A stretch of 64,000 nucleotides of DNA from Marinimicrobium hydrolyticum (GCF_030848505.1 NZ_JAVDDU010000002.1:124001-188000); one strand, 5' to 3'; shown: positions 51,926 to 61,240, numbered from the stretch's first letter. The notes: generated from the sequence alone by a model not told the origin. Made by a program: numbers and translations.

Positions 51926-54900
51926 ATGTTCCACACAGTCCTAATCGCCAACCGAGGCGAAATCGCCGTCCGCATCGCCAAGACGCTAAAAACCATGGGC
52001 ATCAAATCCGTGGCCGTATACTCCGACGCGGATCGCAACAGCGCCCACGTGGACGCCGCCGACATCGCCGTGCCACTGGGCGGCAACAGCGCCGCCGAAA
52101 GCTACCTGAAAACCGAAAAAATCCTCGCCGCCGCCAAAGAAACCGGCGCCCAGGCCATCATCCCCGGCTACGGATTTTTATCCGAAAACGCCGACTTCTG
52201 TGAACAATGCGAAGCCGCCGGCATCGCCTTCTGCGGCCCCACACCCAACCAGATTCGCGAATTCGGATTAAAACATACCTCCCGCGACATCGCCGAACAC
52301 GCCGGCGTACCCCTAACCCCGGGTACCGGACTTCTAGGATCTTTAGAAGAAGCCATCGAAGCCGCGCAACGCATTGGCTACCCCATCATGCTCAAAAGCA
52401 CCGCCGGCGGTGGCGGCATCGGCCTAACCCGATGCGACGACCAAGCTGCCCTAGTGGAAGCCTACGAAAGCGTCAAACGCCTGGGCCAAAACTTCTTCAG
52501 CGACAGCGGCGTCTTCATCGAACGCTTTGTGGATAACGCTCGCCACGTCGAAGTACAAATTTTTGGTGACGGAAAAGGCGGAGTTTTAGCACTGGGCGAG
52601 CGCGACTGCTCCCTGCAACGACGCAACCAAAAAGTCGTCGAAGAAACACCCGCACCGCATCTGCCCCCCACCACCCGACAACGCCTACTGGACGCCTCAG
52701 TACAACTGGGCAAAGCCGTCCAGTATCGCTCCGCCGGCACCATTGAATACATCTACGACGCCGCACGGGACGACTTCTACTTCCTGGAAGTGAACACCCG
52801 TCTGCAAGTAGAACACCCCATCACCGAAGCCTGCACCGGCGTCGACCTGGTGGAATGGATGATTCGCACCGCGGCGGGTGAAGCGCCGGACTTAAACACC
52901 CCCATCGAACCCAAAGGCGCGGCCATAGAAGTGCGCCTCTATGCAGAAGACCCAGTGCGCGACTTCCAACCCTCCCCCGGTGTACTGACGGACGTGCAGT
53001 TCCCAGAAGAAGCGCGGGTAGACACCTGGGTGGCCACCGGAACAGAAGTGTCCGCCTACTACGACCCCATGATTGCCAAAATCATTGTGACCGGAAAAGA
53101 CCGCGCCGATGCCATCGCCAATATGAGCCGCGCCCTGAACAACACCCGGGCCATGGGCATCGCCACCAACCTGGATTACCTGCGCCAAATCGTCGCCTCC
53201 GATTTTTTTGCCAACGGCGACGTGGCCACCAACAAGTTGGCCAGCTTTGACTACCAGCCGCCGGTCATCGAAGTGTTACAACCGGGCACCTACACCACCG
53301 TGCAAGACTACCCCGGCCGCGCTGGCTACTGGGGCATAGGCGTACCGCCTTCCGGCCCCATGGACGATTACGCCTTCCGGCTGGCCAACCGTATTGTTGG
53401 CAATCATGAGAGTGCAGCAGGCCTGGAAGTTACCCTCATCGGACCAAAACTGCGTTTTCATACCGACACTGTCATCGCCTTAACCGGCGGCGAATCAGCG
53501 GCGACTTTGGATGGTAAACCGATCGAGTTCTGGCAGCCGGTGACCGCCAAAGCCGGCCAAGTATTAGACGTGGGCAAGGCCGCAAAAGGCTGCCGCTCTT
53601 ATTTAGCCGTGCGCAACGGTTTGGACGTGCCTCTGTATTTGGACAGCCGCTCCACCTTCGTACTCGGTCAGTTTGGTGGCCACGCTGGCCGCACCCTGCG
53701 CGCCACCGACATGCTGCCCATTAGCAACCCGGAGCTACCCGCCTGCACAACACCCGCGCCGGATTATGAGCCCGCCGCGGCACCGAGTGGACTGATTCCC
53801 CAATACCCTGAACCCGTTAACGATGTTTGCGAATGGGAAATCGGTGTACTTTACGGCCCCCATGGCGCACCGGACTTTTTCCAACCCGAAGCCATCGAGA
53901 TGTTTTTTAACACCGCTTGGGAAGTGCACTACAACTCCAACCGTTTGGGCATTCGCTTGAACGGACCCAAGCCCACTTGGACGCGCAGCGACGGCGGCGA
54001 AGCCGGCCTGCACCCCTCTAACATTCACGACACCGAATACGCCGTAGGCTCCATCAATTTTACCGGCGACATGCCGGTGATTTTGACCAAAGATGGCCCG
54101 AGCTTGGGTGGTTTCGTCTGCCCGGTCACCATCGTCAAGGCCGAGCTTTGGAAAGTGGGCCAGGTAAAACCCGGCGATAAAATTCGTTTTAAACGCCTAA
54201 GCTTTGATACCGCTTTGGCCATGGAACTGGCCACCGACCGCGCCATGGAAAGTTTGACCGAGCAGCCGCCTGTTACGAACGTCCCAGTGGTAGCGCCCGA
54301 ACATGAGTTGTCCGCGTGCATTCTGGCCAACCTCCCGGAAACCGAAGACCGACCACAAGTGGTGTATCGTCAAGCCGGGGACAAATACATTCTGATTGAA
54401 TACGGCCCGCTGGAAATGGACCTGCGTTTCCGCCTGCGTGTGCACGCCTTGATGGAGGCACTCAAAGAGAACCCGGTGGACGGCATCATCGAATTATCGC
54501 CCGGTGTTCGATCCCTGCAAGTAAACTACGACAGCCGTATCGTTCATCAGCGCGACCTGGTGGCAACCTTGCTTAACACGGAGGCAACCCTGCCCCCCGT
54601 GGACACCATGCGCGTACCCAGCCGCATCATTCACCTGCCCATGGCCTTCGAAGATTCCGCCACGCTGGACGCCGTGGCTAAGTACCGGCAATCGGTGCGC
54701 GACACGGCCCCTTGGCTGCCCAGTAACACCGAGTTTATGCGTCGCATCAACGGACTCGACAGCATCGACGACGTACGCGATGTACTGTTTAACGCGAGCT
54801 ACCTGGTACTGGGATTGGGTGATGTTTACTTGGGCGCGCCCTGTGCCGTACCGATTGACCCGCGGCACCGATTGCTGACCTCCAAATACAACCCCGCACG

Positions 54901-55561
54901 CACCTACACCGCCGAAGGCACCGTGGGCATAGGCGGCGTATACATGTGCATTTACGGCATGGATTCACCGGGTGGATATCAACTGGTGGGCCGCACCCTG
55001 CCCATTTGGAACAAATTCCTGAAAAGCCCAGTGTTTGTGAACGGCGAACCCTGGCTGCTGAAGTTTTTTGATCAGGTGCGCTACTACCCAGTCACCGAAG
55101 AAGAACTGACCGAACAGCGGGAGGCCTTCCGTGAGGGACGGCTTAGCATTCGTATTGAAGAAGAGTACTTCGATATCACCGAGCATGAACAATTCCTGAA
55201 AGACAACGCCGACAGCATTGCCCAGTTCCAAACCAAACAGCATGCCGCCTATGTAGAAGAAGTTGCCTTGTGGCAAGCGGATGAAGAGCAGGAAGTTGAA
55301 AAAGCGCTGCAAGCCAAAGCACCCTCCGGACCCGTAGAGGTGGACGGCCACGCTGTGACCGCTGACATCAGCGGCAGTATTTGGAAGCTGCTGGTTGAGC
55401 CGGGTGAGACAGTGGAGGTAGACCAACCACTGCTGATTGTGGAGGCCATGAAAATGGAATTTTCTGTCTGCGCCGACCGTTCTGCGACCGTAAGCAGCAT
55501 TCACTGCGAGCCGGGCAATCAAGTCAATGCGGGCGACCTATTGGTTGTCCTCCAAGACTAG
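51926..55561 (+). CDS. uca: Urea carboxylase
   Basis: Predicted 1211-aa biotin-dependent enzyme that joins bicarbonate to urea to form allophanate at the cost of ATP. Biotin carboxylase domain (about residues 1-450) with NRGEIAVRIAKTLK, the ATP-grasp loop KSTAGGGGIGLTRC and HVEVQIFGDGKG; a KipI/KipA-like carboxyltransferase section (about 455-1080) with PGRAGYWGIGVPPSGPMDDY; and a biotinyl domain with VEAMKMEF, biotin on Lys1176. GGGGAG lies 9 bases before the ATG. Related proteins in operons with DUF1989 genes carboxylate guanidine instead; no such gene or guanidine riboswitch is seen here, while a urea transporter is, so urea is the likely substrate. Confidence 0.95.
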   Translation: MFHTVLIANRGEIAVRIAKTLKTMGIKSVAVYSDADRNSAHVDAADIAVPLGGNSAAESYLKTEKILAAAKETGAQAIIPGYGFLSENADFCEQCEAAGIAFCGPTPNQIREFGLKHTSRDIAEHAGVPLTPGTGLLGSLEEAIEAAQRIGYPIMLKSTAGGGGIGLTRCDDQAALVEAYESVKRLGQNFFSDSGVFIERFVDNARHVEVQIFGDGKGGVLALGERDCSLQRRNQKVVEETPAPHLPPTTRQRLLDASVQLGKAVQYRSAGTIEYIYDAARDDFYFLEVNTRLQVEHPITEACTGVDLVEWMIRTAAGEAPDLNTPIEPKGAAIEVRLYAEDPVRDFQPSPGVLTDVQFPEEARVDTWVATGTEVSAYYDPMIAKIIVTGKDRADAIANMSRALNNTRAMGIATNLDYLRQIVASDFFANGDVATNKLASFDYQPPVIEVLQPGTYTTVQDYPGRAGYWGIGVPPSGPMDDYAFRLANRIVGNHESAAGLEVTLIGPKLRFHTDTVIALTGGESAATLDGKPIEFWQPVTAKAGQVLDVGKAAKGCRSYLAVRNGLDVPLYLDSRSTFVLGQFGGHAGRTLRATDMLPISNPELPACTTPAPDYEPAAAPSGLIPQYPEPVNDVCEWEIGVLYGPHGAPDFFQPEAIEMFFNTAWEVHYNSNRLGIRLNGPKPTWTRSDGGEAGLHPSNIHDTEYAVGSINFTGDMPVILTKDGPSLGGFVCPVTIVKAELWKVGQVKPGDKIRFKRLSFDTALAMELATDRAMESLTEQPPVTNVPVVAPEHELSACILANLPETEDRPQVVYRQAGDKYILIEYGPLEMDLRFRLRVHALMEALKENPVDGIIELSPGVRSLQVNYDSRIVHQRDLVATLLNTEATLPPVDTMRVPSRIIHLPMAFEDSATLDAVAKYRQSVRDTAPWLPSNTEFMRRINGLDSIDDVRDVLFNASYLVLGLGDVYLGAPCAVPIDPRHRLLTSKYNPARTYTAEGTVGIGGVYMCIYGMDSPGGYQLVGRTLPIWNKFLKSPVFVNGEPWLLKFFDQVRYYPVTEEELTEQREAFREGRLSIRIEEEYFDITEHEQFLKDNADSIAQFQTKQHAAYVEEVALWQADEEQEVEKALQAKAPSGPVEVDGHAVTADISGSIWKLLVEPGETVEVDQPLLIVEAMKMEFSVCADRSATVSSIHCEPGNQVNAGDLLVVLQD

Positions 55562-55641
55562 GAAATTCGATTGATCAGGCAGGGACGCCTCTCAGTTTTT
55601 ATGAACACAATTTTGTCGCGCGCCATTTTAATGCACACCCA

Positions 55642-55665
55642 TGCACAGAGCATTTCTCTGGTGCA
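55642..55665. promoter_or_regulatory. NtrC-like upstream site of the second sigma54 promoter
   Basis: TGCAC-AGAG-CATTT-CTCT-GGTGCA is an inverted repeat with a single-base offset. Within it GCATTTCTCTGGTGC matches the NtrC model at 9 of 12 positions. It is about 131 bases upstream of the sigma54 promoter at 55796, the same distance as the sites at 49577-49620 from theirs. Confidence 0.5.
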
Positions 55666-55795
55666 CAAAAAGCGCGCACTGAAAGCACTAACAATAACGC
55701 AACAGCAGTCTCTCTTTTTCAGCAAGACACCAAGACCCCAGCTGTGACGCGGCCTTCAGAACAAACACCGGGTCTCTAGTGGTAAGCCATCAGAT

Positions 55796-55811
55796 TGGCA
55801 CACTTAGTGCT
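55796..55811 (+). promoter_or_regulatory. Sigma54 promoter of the gntR-urt genes
   Basis: TGGCACACTTAGTGCT keeps the TGGCAC and TGC cores with GG-N10-GC spacing. Start of transcription is expected near 55822. The surrounding 42 bases align without gaps to those at the first promoter. Confidence 0.8.
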
Positions 55812-55933
55812 GAATACAAGACTGCATACAAGATGCACCGGAGCAAGACTCATGAAGCTAGCCAGACAGGAACCTACCTGCTGGCAAATAGGTAACTCAC
55901 GTTTCGGGGTTAAAACTTGTTGGGTGGCACTAA

Positions 55934-56041
55934 GCTGGCGTGGCGAACCCCACTGCGGGACCGTCGGAGGCAGGGATGCCGACGTCGAGCTTACAGGGAT
56001 GTATTCACAGCGTGTCCCGCAGTGGGGTTCGCCATGCCGGC
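55934..56041. repeat. Palindromic repeat element E2
   Basis: A 20-bp perfect inverted repeat, GGCGAACCCCACTGCGGGAC (55942-55961) with its complement at 56014-56033, extends to 28 pairs with two G-T pairs. A third, outer pair of 11 bases, GTTTCGGGGTT (55901-55911) and AACCCCGAAAC (56053-56063), nests around it. The centre has a small hairpin (CGTCGG / CCGACG) followed by GAGCTTACAGGGATGT-ATTCACAGCGT, nearly the same as in E1. Confidence 0.75.
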
Positions 56042-56084
56042 GTCTCGGATCGAACCCCGAAACATGAGTATTGAGGTCTAAACC

Positions 56085-56801
56085 GTGAAAAAGAAAGATC
56101 GCCAAAGCCTGACCGAACGAATCTACCTCGCCATCAAAAGTGAGATTTTTGACTTCGTATTGCTGCCCGGCGACCGGTTTACCGAAAACGAAGTGGCCGA
56201 ACGTGTAGCGGCCAGCCGCACCCCAGTCAGGGAAGCGCTTATGCGTCTGCAGCGCGAAGGGTTTGTTGAAGTCTCCTTCCGCAGCGGTTGGCAAGTGCGG
56301 CCTTTTGATTTTGAGCAATTCGAACAACTTTATGACGTGCGTATCGTGCTCGAAATGGCGTCCGTTCGTCGACTGTGTGAAATGGAACTGGCCACCGGGC
56401 TGGACGAGTTGAAACGCATCTGGTTGGTGGAGCCCGAGGATCGGTTAAAGGATGGCCCCACGGTGTGCGCTTTGGACGAAACTTTTCATGTGCAACTGGT
56501 GGCGGCCACCGGCAACGCTGAAATGGCTCGCATTCACCACGATATTACCGAGCGCCTGAGGATTATCCGACGCATTGATTTTACCCAGCGCCCGCGAGTC
56601 GAGGCCACCTACGAAGAACACGCCAAGATTTTGCGCACCATCATCAAACGTCGGCCCGACGACGCACAGCGGTTACTGAAAACACACATTGAAGAAAGTA
56701 AAGCGGAAGTGCGCAAAATCACCTTACACATGCTGCACGAAGCACGACAAAACCAAGGCTTACGGCCCGAAACCTACGAGCAACTGCCGTCACTGATCTA
56801 G
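56085..56801 (+). CDS. GntR-family transcriptional regulator (FadR/FCD subfamily)
   Basis: Predicted 238-aa DNA-binding repressor. The winged helix (about residues 8-72) shows RQSLTERIYLAIKSEIFDF and the recognition segment VAASRTPVREALMRLQREGF. The rest is an FCD-type ligand-binding helical bundle with the metal-binding Asp/His pattern (ALDETFHVQLVAATGN). It lies directly between the second sigma54 promoter and urtA. The start is GTG, with GAGG 8 bases upstream. It probably controls the urea genes through the ATACAAGATG half-sites; the effector may be urea, allophanate or a derivative (inference). Confidence 0.92.
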   Translation: MKKKDRQSLTERIYLAIKSEIFDFVLLPGDRFTENEVAERVAASRTPVREALMRLQREGFVEVSFRSGWQVRPFDFEQFEQLYDVRIVLEMASVRRLCEMELATGLDELKRIWLVEPEDRLKDGPTVCALDETFHVQLVAATGNAEMARIHHDITERLRIIRRIDFTQRPRVEATYEEHAKILRTIIKRRPDDAQRLLKTHIEESKAEVRKITLHMLHEARQNQGLRPETYEQLPSLI

Positions 56802-56969
56802 TAAAAAACGAAAGCAATTCGCTAGCCGAGTAAATAAACACCAGGAATTTTCAGGACGAAGATTTCTTCAGAAGTAGAGTGATCAGGGAGTCATCCTCAA
56901 CCGCGTTCCCCGGGCGCAGAGGTCATTTATTCAACAACTTGTAGCGTAATAATCAACGGAGATCGACTT

Positions 56970-58277
56970 ATGAAGCTTACGAAATATTTCAAGCCCATTG
57001 CGGCATTAGGCCTCGCCTGCACACTGGCAATGACGGGACTAACCGCCCACGCAGACAAGCCCCCCATTAAGGTGGGCGTACTGCACTCTTTGTCCGGCAC
57101 CATGGCAATTTCAGAGACCACCCTGAAAGACACGGTGGAAATGCTGGTAGAGCAACAAAACAAAAAAGGCGGCCTTCTGGGCCGGAAGCTGGAAGCGGTT
57201 GTTGTTGACCCTGCCTCCAACTGGCCCCTGTTCGCTGAGCGCACTCGCGAGCTGATTGAGCAGGAAGGCGTTGACGTTATCTTTGGCTGCTGGACCTCCG
57301 TATCCCGTAAGGCGGTACTGCCAGTGATCGAAGAGTTGAACGGCCTGTTGTTCTACCCGGTTCAATACGAAGGTGAAGAGTCTTCGCGCAACGTTTTCTA
57401 CACCGGCGCCGCGCCCAACCAGCAAGCCATCCCCGCTGTGGACTACCTGATGAACGAGATGGGCATCGAGCGTTGGGTTCTGGCTGGCACTGACTACGTA
57501 TACCCGCGCACCACCAATCGCATTCTGGAAGCCTACCTGAAAGCGAACGGCGTGGCCGATGCTGACATCATGATCAACTACACGCCTTTCGGCCACTCTG
57601 ACTGGCAGAACATTGTTGCGGAAATCAAACGCTTCGGTGGCACCGGCAAGCCCACCGCCGTGGTTTCCACCATCAACGGTGATGCCAACGTGCCTTTCTA
57701 TCGCGAACTGGGTAACCAGGGTGTTTCCTCTGAGGACATTCCCGTAGTGGCTTTCTCTGTGGGTGAAGAAGAGCTGTCTGGCATGGACACCAGCCCGCTG
57801 GTCGGCCACATGTCCGCCTGGAACTACTTCATGAGCGTGGAAACGCCTGAGAACGAAGCCTTCATCAAGCAATGGCACGACTTCATCGGTAACACCAACC
57901 GGGTTACCAACGACCCGATGGAAGCACACTACATTGGCTTCAACATGTGGGTGAAAGCGGTTGAGAAAGCCGGTTCCACTGAATCCGACAAAGTGATCGA
58001 CAGCATCGTTGGTGTAGAAGTACCTAACCTCACCGGTGGCGTCAGCCGCATGCTGCCCAACCACCACATCACCAAGCCGGTATTGATTGGTGAAATTCAG
58101 GAAGACGGTCAGTACTTCGTAGTTTGGGAAACCGAAGATTTGGTTCCCGGCGACGCCTGGTCCAACTACCTGGAAGGCAGTAAAGATCTGATCGCTGACT
58201 GGACCGCTCCCATCAACTGCGGAAACTACAACACCAAGACCAAACAGTGTATCGGTTCGGCCGCCATGCGCGACTAA
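56970..58277 (+). CDS. urtA: Urea ABC transporter substrate-binding protein UrtA
   Basis: Predicted 435-aa periplasmic binding protein. A signal peptide ends near THAD (about residue 30). The start KVGVLHSLSGTMAISETTLKD, the segment FYPVQYEGEESSRNVFYTGA and WVLAGTDYVYPRTTNRILEA are hallmark UrtA sequence, and the remainder is the type I two-lobe fold. GGAG lies 8 bases before the ATG. A stable hairpin follows in the gap to urtB, as expected where the binding protein must be made in excess. It captures urea with high affinity and delivers it to UrtBC. Confidence 0.97.
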   Translation: MKLTKYFKPIAALGLACTLAMTGLTAHADKPPIKVGVLHSLSGTMAISETTLKDTVEMLVEQQNKKGGLLGRKLEAVVVDPASNWPLFAERTRELIEQEGVDVIFGCWTSVSRKAVLPVIEELNGLLFYPVQYEGEESSRNVFYTGAAPNQQAIPAVDYLMNEMGIERWVLAGTDYVYPRTTNRILEAYLKANGVADADIMINYTPFGHSDWQNIVAEIKRFGGTGKPTAVVSTINGDANVPFYRELGNQGVSSEDIPVVAFSVGEEELSGMDTSPLVGHMSAWNYFMSVETPENEAFIKQWHDFIGNTNRVTNDPMEAHYIGFNMWVKAVEKAGSTESDKVIDSIVGVEVPNLTGGVSRMLPNHHITKPVLIGEIQEDGQYFVVWETEDLVPGDAWSNYLEGSKDLIADWTAPINCGNYNTKTKQCIGSAAMRD

Positions 58278-58291
58278 CTCAGTAGTAACTT

Positions 58292-58317
58292 TTCCCCGCC
58301 CGCCTACGGGCGGGGAA
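58292..58317 (+). terminator. Intercistronic hairpin between urtA and urtB
   Basis: TTCCCCGCCCG-CCTA-CGGGCGGGGAA is a perfect 11-bp stem with a four-base loop, 14 bases after the urtA stop. No T tract follows, so partial termination or message stabilisation giving more UrtA than UrtBCDE is likely. Confidence 0.7.
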
Positions 58318-58348
58318 TGCTCAACGCTAAATTTCACGAGGCAGGTTT

Positions 58349-60010
58349 ATGACCGACAATTGCCACCACACATTATGGCGCTCGCTTTCGAGGTTCTGCC
58401 TGTTTTTTGTTTTTGCCATCACCTGCAGCGCTACGCTCCATGCACAGGATGAGGCTGCAGTAAACGCGGAGGTTACCGAGGCTCCTACTTTTGAAGAGCT
58501 GGTCTATCAACTTGTGCAAGGCAACCTGCGACAAATGGGCGAAGCTGTTGACGCTCTGACCGAACTGGACAACCCGCGTGTAGTTGACGTGTTCGACGCA
58601 CTGGGTAGTGGCGACCTGTACGCCGACCGCTCCGAGCCACCCACCATTGCTATCCGGCACAACAACGGCTCCACCACAGAATTTTTCACCGGCGCACCAT
58701 TACTCGACGAGACGGTGGCCGAACTGCGGCAGGTGCGTATCAACAACCGCCTGCGCAGCCAGCTGCGTACTCTTATGGCACAGCTCAGCATCAACGATGA
58801 AAGCGTGGACGTGCGCTACAACGCCGTGCGTCGCATGATTCGCGACGGCGTGGATGAAGACACGATTACGCTCCTCCAAGACCGACAACGAATCGAATCT
58901 GCAGCTCGGGTTAATGGCGCTATAGCCACAGCCCTGGCACTTTACGAATTACGCAGTGATCAACCGACGCGCCGCTTGGAAGCCATTAGCATACTCAGGG
59001 GCTCCCTAGAGCGCGAAGCACGCAACACCTTGCGTCAACTGTCAGAAAATGACCCTGACGAGGAAGTACGCACCGCGGCCGAAAACGCGCTTAACTCCAT
59101 CGCCGGTAAGATGCGCTTTTTTCGCTTTATTGAAACCGTATTTTTTGGCCTCAGCCTGGGTTCCGTACTGCTGCTTGCGGGCATCGGTTTGGCCATCACC
59201 TTCGGCGTAATGGGCGTTATCAATATGGCCCACGGCGAACTGATTATGATCGGCGCCTACACCACCTGGATGGTGCAGCAACTGTTCCCCGATTTGATTC
59301 AATGGAGCCTGCTCATCGCGATTCCTGCCGCGTTTGTGGTGTCCGGTTTAGTGGGGATTGCCATTGAGCGGGGCGTGATCCGCTTTTTGTACGGCCGACC
59401 ACTGGAAACCCTGCTCGCCACCTTTGGTATCAGCCTGATTCTGCAGCAGGCGGTGCGCACCCTGTTCACACCACTGAACCGCTCCGTCAGCTCGCCTGAC
59501 TGGATCAGCGGCGTGCTCACCATTAATCCGGTGCTCTCCATTACCTACACCCGGCTATACATTCTCATTTTTGGTCTTCTGGTGTTTGCCGCGTTGATGC
59601 TGGTGATGAAACGCACCTCGCTGGGCTTGAAAGTGCGCGCTGTTTCTCAGAACCGTGCTATGGCGCGCGCCGTCGGTGTACGTTCCAGTTGGGTGGACGC
59701 ACTGACCTTTGGCCTCGGTTCGGGCGTGGCCGGCATTGCAGGTGTGGCCCTGTCACAGATCACCAACGTCGGCCCCAATCTGGGTCAGGCCTACATCATC
59801 GATTCCTTTATGGTGGTGGTGTTCGGCGGCGTGGGCAACTTGTGGGGCACGCTGGTAAGCGCCATGAGTTTGGGTTTAATCAATAACTTCCTTGAGCCCT
59901 ACGCGGGCGCCATGTTGGCCAAGGTCATGGTGTTGATCATGCTCATCCTGTTCATTCAGAAACGCCCCAAAGGATTGTTTCCGCAGAAGGGCCGCGCCGC
60001 CGCCGACTAA
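58349..60010 (+). CDS. urtB: Urea ABC transporter permease UrtB
   Basis: Predicted 553-aa inner-membrane permease. A signal peptide (ending ATLHAQD) and an approximately 240-residue periplasmic helical domain with repeat-like segments (SEDNPDEEVRTAAENALNSI-type, here LSENDPDEEVRTAAENAL) precede eight or nine transmembrane helices that carry the LivH-like sequence GIGLAITFGVMGVINMAHGE and VGNLWGTLVSAMSLGLINN. The long N-terminal extension is common in proteobacterial UrtB. It follows urtA after the hairpin. Confidence 0.95.
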   Translation: MTDNCHHTLWRSLSRFCLFFVFAITCSATLHAQDEAAVNAEVTEAPTFEELVYQLVQGNLRQMGEAVDALTELDNPRVVDVFDALGSGDLYADRSEPPTIAIRHNNGSTTEFFTGAPLLDETVAELRQVRINNRLRSQLRTLMAQLSINDESVDVRYNAVRRMIRDGVDEDTITLLQDRQRIESAARVNGAIATALALYELRSDQPTRRLEAISILRGSLEREARNTLRQLSENDPDEEVRTAAENALNSIAGKMRFFRFIETVFFGLSLGSVLLLAGIGLAITFGVMGVINMAHGELIMIGAYTTWMVQQLFPDLIQWSLLIAIPAAFVVSGLVGIAIERGVIRFLYGRPLETLLATFGISLILQQAVRTLFTPLNRSVSSPDWISGVLTINPVLSITYTRLYILIFGLLVFAALMLVMKRTSLGLKVRAVSQNRAMARAVGVRSSWVDALTFGLGSGVAGIAGVALSQITNVGPNLGQAYIIDSFMVVVFGGVGNLWGTLVSAMSLGLINNFLEPYAGAMLAKVMVLIMLILFIQKRPKGLFPQKGRAAAD

Positions 60011-60082
60011 GCGAGCACAAGCAAACGGATGGCGGGCTTGCCCCGCCGCACCCGAACGAACTGTATTTTTGAGACCACTTTT

Positions 60083-61240
60083 ATGTTGATGCAACGTCTA
60101 TTACTGAGTGATCGCGGCGGCATGGTCGTACTGGGCATTATCGCCGTGGCGACACTCCTCATTCCCATACTCAACTTGGCCGTACCGCCAGACTCCCCCT
60201 TCTACGTGTCAAACTACATGGTGGCATTGTTGGGCAAGTTTTTGTGCTTTGCGCTACTGGCTTTGTCCGTGGACCTTATCTGGGGCTATGCGGGCATTCT
60301 GTCACTGGGCCACGGCGCCTTCTTCGCCCTAGGCGGATACGCCATGGGTATGCACCTAATGCGACAGATTGGCGACCGGGGCGTGTACGGCCATCCCGAG
60401 CTGATGGATTTTATGGTGGTGATGAACTGGGAATCCCTACCCTGGTACTGGCAGGGCTTTGATATGTTCTGGTTCGCCATGCTGATGGTGCTGCTGGTGC
60501 CGGGTTTGCTAGCTTTGGTTTTTGGCTTTCTCGCCTTTCGCTCTCGCGTCACCGGTGTGTACTTTGCCATTATCACTCAAGCACTGACCTACGCATTGAT
60601 GCTGGCATTTTTTCGCAATGAGATGGGCTTCGGTGGCAACAACGGCCTGAACGATTTTAAAGAGATTCTAGGCTTCAGTATCAGTGCCAAAGGTACAAGG
60701 GTAGGCCTGTTTGTCACCTCCGCGGTGATGTTAATTCTCGCTTATATGGCCTGCCGGTACATTGTTACCTCGCGCATGGGGCGAGTCATCCTGTCCATTC
60801 GCGATGCGGAGAGCCGCACCCGTTTCAGTGGTTACAAAGTGGAGTCCTACAAACTGTGGCTGTTTGTATTCTCCTCGATGCTTGCCGCTATCGCGGGCGC
60901 TTTGTACGTTCCCCAAGTGGGCATTATCAACCCCGGTGAATTCTCCCCACTGAACTCCATTGAAATGGTGATATGGGTGGCGGCGGGTGGCCGGGGCACA
61001 CTGTTTGGCGCCATCGTCGGCGCCTTCTCCGTAAACTACGCGAAAACCTTTTTCACCTCCTGGTCACCAGAAGCCTGGCTGTTCATTCTCGGCGGTTTGT
61101 TCGTACTGGTGACCTTGCTGCTACCGAATGGTTTGGTAGGCCTGTTTAACCGCTTCCGCCGCAAGCTCAAACACGAGCTTCCGGAGGAGGAAGAGAAAGC
61201 AGACGATGAATCAGAACTCAAAAGCGGAGGCAACCAATGA
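60083..61240 (+). CDS. urtC: Urea ABC transporter permease UrtC
   Basis: Predicted 385-aa inner-membrane permease of the LivM type with about ten helices. Motifs include LWGYAGILSLGHGAFFALGGYAMG and GRGTLFGAIVGAFSVNY. ATG at 60083 or 60089 is preferred, because the frame from 60029 adds residues not seen in this family and has no ribosome-binding site. The C-terminal tail is acidic (PEEEEKADDESELKS). It overlaps urtD by four bases (ATGA), so translation is coupled. Confidence 0.95.
   Translation: MLMQRLLLSDRGGMVVLGIIAVATLLIPILNLAVPPDSPFYVSNYMVALLGKFLCFALLALSVDLIWGYAGILSLGHGAFFALGGYAMGMHLMRQIGDRGVYGHPELMDFMVVMNWESLPWYWQGFDMFWFAMLMVLLVPGLLALVFGFLAFRSRVTGVYFAIITQALTYALMLAFFRNEMGFGGNNGLNDFKEILGFSISAKGTRVGLFVTSAVMLILAYMACRYIVTSRMGRVILSIRDAESRTRFSGYKVESYKLWLFVFSSMLAAIAGALYVPQVGIINPGEFSPLNSIEMVIWVAAGGRGTLFGAIVGAFSVNYAKTFFTSWSPEAWLFILGGLFVLVTLLLPNGLVGLFNRFRRKLKHELPEEEEKADDESELKSGGNQ

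Larger units (their letters stand above)
55562..56084. promoter_or_regulatory. Control region of the gntR-urt genes
   Basis: This 523-base region contains an imperfect NtrC-like palindrome (55642-55665), a sigma54 promoter (55796-55811), a GntR half-site (55827-55835) and the nested palindromic repeat E2 (55901-56063). A frame of 90 residues runs through the repeat but shows no protein-like pattern and is not called. Confidence 0.7.

Noticed and set aside
55925-55940. A third sigma54-like match (TGGCACTAAGCTGGCG) before gntR.
   Set aside because: The -12 side is TGGC instead of TTGC, it overlaps the arm of repeat E2, and a better promoter lies 130 bases upstream.
55795-56067. A 90-codon frame before gntR.
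   Set aside because: It runs through the palindromic repeat E2 and its start lies inside the sigma54 promoter region. Composition follows the repeat, not a protein.
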